A stretch of 64,000 nucleotides of DNA from Agapetus fuscipes (taxonomy: Eukaryota > Arthropoda > Insecta > Trichoptera > Glossosomatidae), in assembly GCA_951799405.1 (NCBI GenBank), contig OX637350.1, forward strand, positions 10,215,852 to 10,279,851, in the 5' to 3' direction. The position numbers and the translations under genes were made by a program. The notes beneath the pieces are model-generated. The model was given only the letters and a program-made list of their open reading frames with translations, had not been told where the DNA came from and did not search any database. Each line of letters starts with the position of its first letter. Position 1 is the stretch's first letter. Below, in pieces: positions 62,535 through 64,000 of this stretch.

Positions 62535-62895
62535 CATTAAAATGTTGAAGGACGTGTGTCAGTGGCGGCCAACCGGCGGGTCCGTAATGAGGGTCCGCGG
62601 TCCATTAGCGGCCCGCGCCTCCATTAGCCGAGTCCCCCTAGTGTACCTATACTTCAACTCGACCACAGGGTCCATCAGAAAACATACAGAAAGTAAAACA
62701 CTCAGTGAGAGGCTCTACTTTAGTTTCCATACATTTATGGTTTATAGTTGGGGTACTGGTTATTTTTTACCCCTCGAGTGTTGTTGTAAGGAAAAAAGTC
62801 ATCAACATTGTAATGGAGGGTGGCGCCGAACTGGCGGCCGGTGGACACGCAGGATACCGGCCAGTGGTGGCCAACGGAATCATTGGATGGCTGAT
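62535..62895. promoter_or_regulatory. GC-rich unique island split by a MITE-G
   Basis: Left part (62535-62650): GTCAGTGGCGGCCAACCGGC, GTCCATTAGCGGCCCGCGCC, CCATTAGCCGAGTCCCCC, with two CATTAGC homeodomain-type sites. Right part (62805-62895): GGAGGGTGGCGCCGAACTGG, GGCGGCCGGTGG, CCAGTGGTGGCCAACGG. A MITE-G fills 62655-62765. GTGGCGGCCAAC and GTGGTGGCCAAC occur on both sides. Confidence 0.4.
62655..62765. mobile_element. MITE-G inserted in the GC-rich island
   Basis: GTAAAACACTCAGTGAGAGGC, TTTAGTTTCCATACATTTATG, TTGGGGTACTGG. AT-rich body contrasting with both flanks. Confidence 0.65.
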
Positions 62896-62934
62896 GTATG
62901 ACAAATCATTTTTTTTTACAAATTACAATCAATT

Positions 62935-63060
62935 GCACTTTACGCATATTAGACGAACCGTATTGGAAAAACTTACATTATTCTCGACGTTTCGTTTGCA
63001 TGGTAGCAAACTTCTTCATCTTTAATCTTCGTGCAGAAAGGGTGCCTCATGAATGTGCCT
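62935..63060 (-). mobile_element. Penelope-like fragment with hammerhead-like core
   Basis: The minus strand at 63020-62994 reads ATGAAGAAGTTTGC, TACCAT, GCAAACGAAACGTCG: perfect 6-bp stem and GAAAC, but the first core base C is A. Flanks ATATTAGACGAACCGTATTGG and CTTACATTATTCTCGACG match 26345-26440. Confidence 0.65.
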
Positions 63061-63413
63061 TTGAATCTGATGTTAGATTAACGTTAGAAGTCCACTGCCA
63101 TACGTCAAATATCTCACTTTAAAAAAAAATCATGTAATCTTTGAAGTTAAAAGTTGCGAAATGATTAAAAAAGCAGCTAAAAATCAAAAGAATGAGAATT
63201 CACAACTCAAACTAATCTTTTTAATCTCACTATATCAAAACTGCTGAAACGAACTAATCTAAGCCACTGTTGTGAATAAGGATAAAAAGTCTTCAGTTAG
63301 TCAAGTCACTCAAATGCTAAATTGTGGATCGTGTGCCAAAGGTTGTGGATTCCGCCATTACCAACATAGTCGAGACATGACCCACGCAAATGCAACCACC
63401 GAAGTATGTTTGT

Positions 63414-63650
63414 CACACCATCGCTGACACCTAGATGGGTGACCAACGGTGACACCTACGTCACACATAGGTGACACCTACTTATATAGGTGACCAACGA
63501 TGACACCTACGTCACACATAGGTGACACCTACGTCACACATAGGTGACACCTACGTCACACATAGGTGACACCTACATATATAGGTGACCAACGGTGACA
63601 CCTACATCATACATAGGTGACACTTACATATATACTCGTAGGTGACTATC
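63414..63650. repeat. 22-bp palindrome-containing minisatellite
   Basis: About ten units with core TAGGTGACACCTACGTCACA followed by CA; some units replaced by TATATAGGTGACCAACGG. Each core holds the odd palindrome AGGTGACACCT and a CGTCAC word. Array edges decay gradually, to about 63720 on the right. Confidence 0.9.
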
Positions 63651-64000
63651 AGTGACACCTTAATGGGTAGTTGACAGTAGGTTATTCCTGCGAATATAGG
63701 TGAACATAAGTATCAACTACATTATAAAAAATTGACACCTATGTAATTTTGTACACATTTTAAAAATCGAAACAAGAATGCGATTCATGAAAGATTTTGT
63801 TCGTAGTATTTTGTTGTATAGCTGGGAAACCTAGACTATCCAAAATATGAAATAGCATGCCTAGAAGTATTTGTAAAATTAAAAAAAAATCACGAGGAAG
63901 TAGAAGAAGAAAAAAGTTCATAAGTCACATTTTGAAAAGGAAAACTAAACCAATACGACACTCCATTAGACATAACACCATTCTTAGCCACATTTTAAAA
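63651..64000. other. AT-rich end of window
   Basis: Decayed minisatellite words to about 63740, then AT-rich sequence in which nothing is recognised. Confidence 0.4.

Larger units (their letters stand above)
30237..64000 (+). other. Probable first intron (open-ended) of the 30-kb gene
   Basis: Begins with GTAAGT; no acceptor plus coding-like segment was recognised on the plus strand to the window end, giving an intron of at least 33.7 kb. It mixes transposon debris (listed separately) with non-repetitive GC-richer islands. An unrelated gene on either strand is not visible. Stretches not listed separately are AT-rich DNA in which I see nothing: 32.1-33.8, 35.0-36.0, 37.6-39.9, 45.3-46.1, 50.4-51.0, 51.3-52.0, 55.8-56.1 and 59.2-60.1 kb. 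Confidence 0.4.

Noticed and set aside
63414..63650. CRISPR-like repeat array
   Set aside because: Units are contiguous without unique spacers, and the genome is animal; it is a minisatellite.

Overview
This is AT-rich, intron- and repeat-dominated animal DNA with no long protein-coding gene. Several signs point to an insect, most likely a moth or butterfly: many TAGGTACCTA-type palindromes, RTE-type LINE 3' ends with TAGATTA-type tails, tRNA-headed SINEs, Penelope-like fragments and palindromic MITEs. The order Lepidoptera is an inference from sequence style, not something proved here.

Layout. 1-29.5 kb is mostly transposon debris: a degraded RTE-type LINE with a recognisable reverse transcriptase (2.5-4.5 kb, minus strand) into which two other elements have inserted, a 38-bp minisatellite, and dozens of short interspersed repeats. 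Three short coding-like segments lie here on the plus strand (5924-6016, 11207-11299 and about 12448-12657). The first two are each 93 nt, begin and end in phase 0 and are bounded by plausible splice signals; they may be exons of a gene I cannot name.

29.5-30.24 kb is the best gene evidence. A GC-rich, CCAAT- and GC-box-bearing promoter is followed by a 5' leader with internally repeated modules, a short upstream ORF that overlaps the main start as ATGA, and a 24-codon first coding exon (30165-30236) ending at a perfect GTAAGT donor. No second exon is recognisable afterwards, so 30.24-64 kb is probably one very long first intron. That interval alternates transposon debris with non-repetitive, GC-richer islands, several carrying TAATTA/ATTAATT sites, as expected of a developmental regulator's intronic enhancers.

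Repeat families (names used below are mine). L: RTE-type LINE 3' ends and about 245-bp units with the same sequence and a (TAGATTA)n or (TCTAA)n tail, about 27 copies. SINE-A and SINE-B: tRNA-headed. CRE-MITE: carries TGACGTCA and 'GTTGCTAGGGAAA', about 13 copies. MITE-G: 'AACGCTCACTAGAGGCGCTG' type. MITE-P: 'GGCCCGGTATTTTCAACGTT' palindrome. MITE-C: ends in CACCTTAAAGGTAAAACTGA. MITE-T: ends in GTACCCTTAGTACGAGTTGC. hAT-type elements with 8-bp duplications. PLE: Penelope-like pieces with hammerhead-ribozyme-like cores.

Most notable: (i) a tandem duplication at 47.1-49.7 kb in which only the second copy received a LINE, giving an empty and a filled site side by side; (ii) a three-level transposon nest at 61.4-62.1 kb with readable insertion order; (iii) repeated hammerhead-like motifs that all share one extra nucleotide; (iv) a SINE-like unit identical to the LINE 3' end; (v) the uORF/ATGA arrangement and repeated leader of the first exon.
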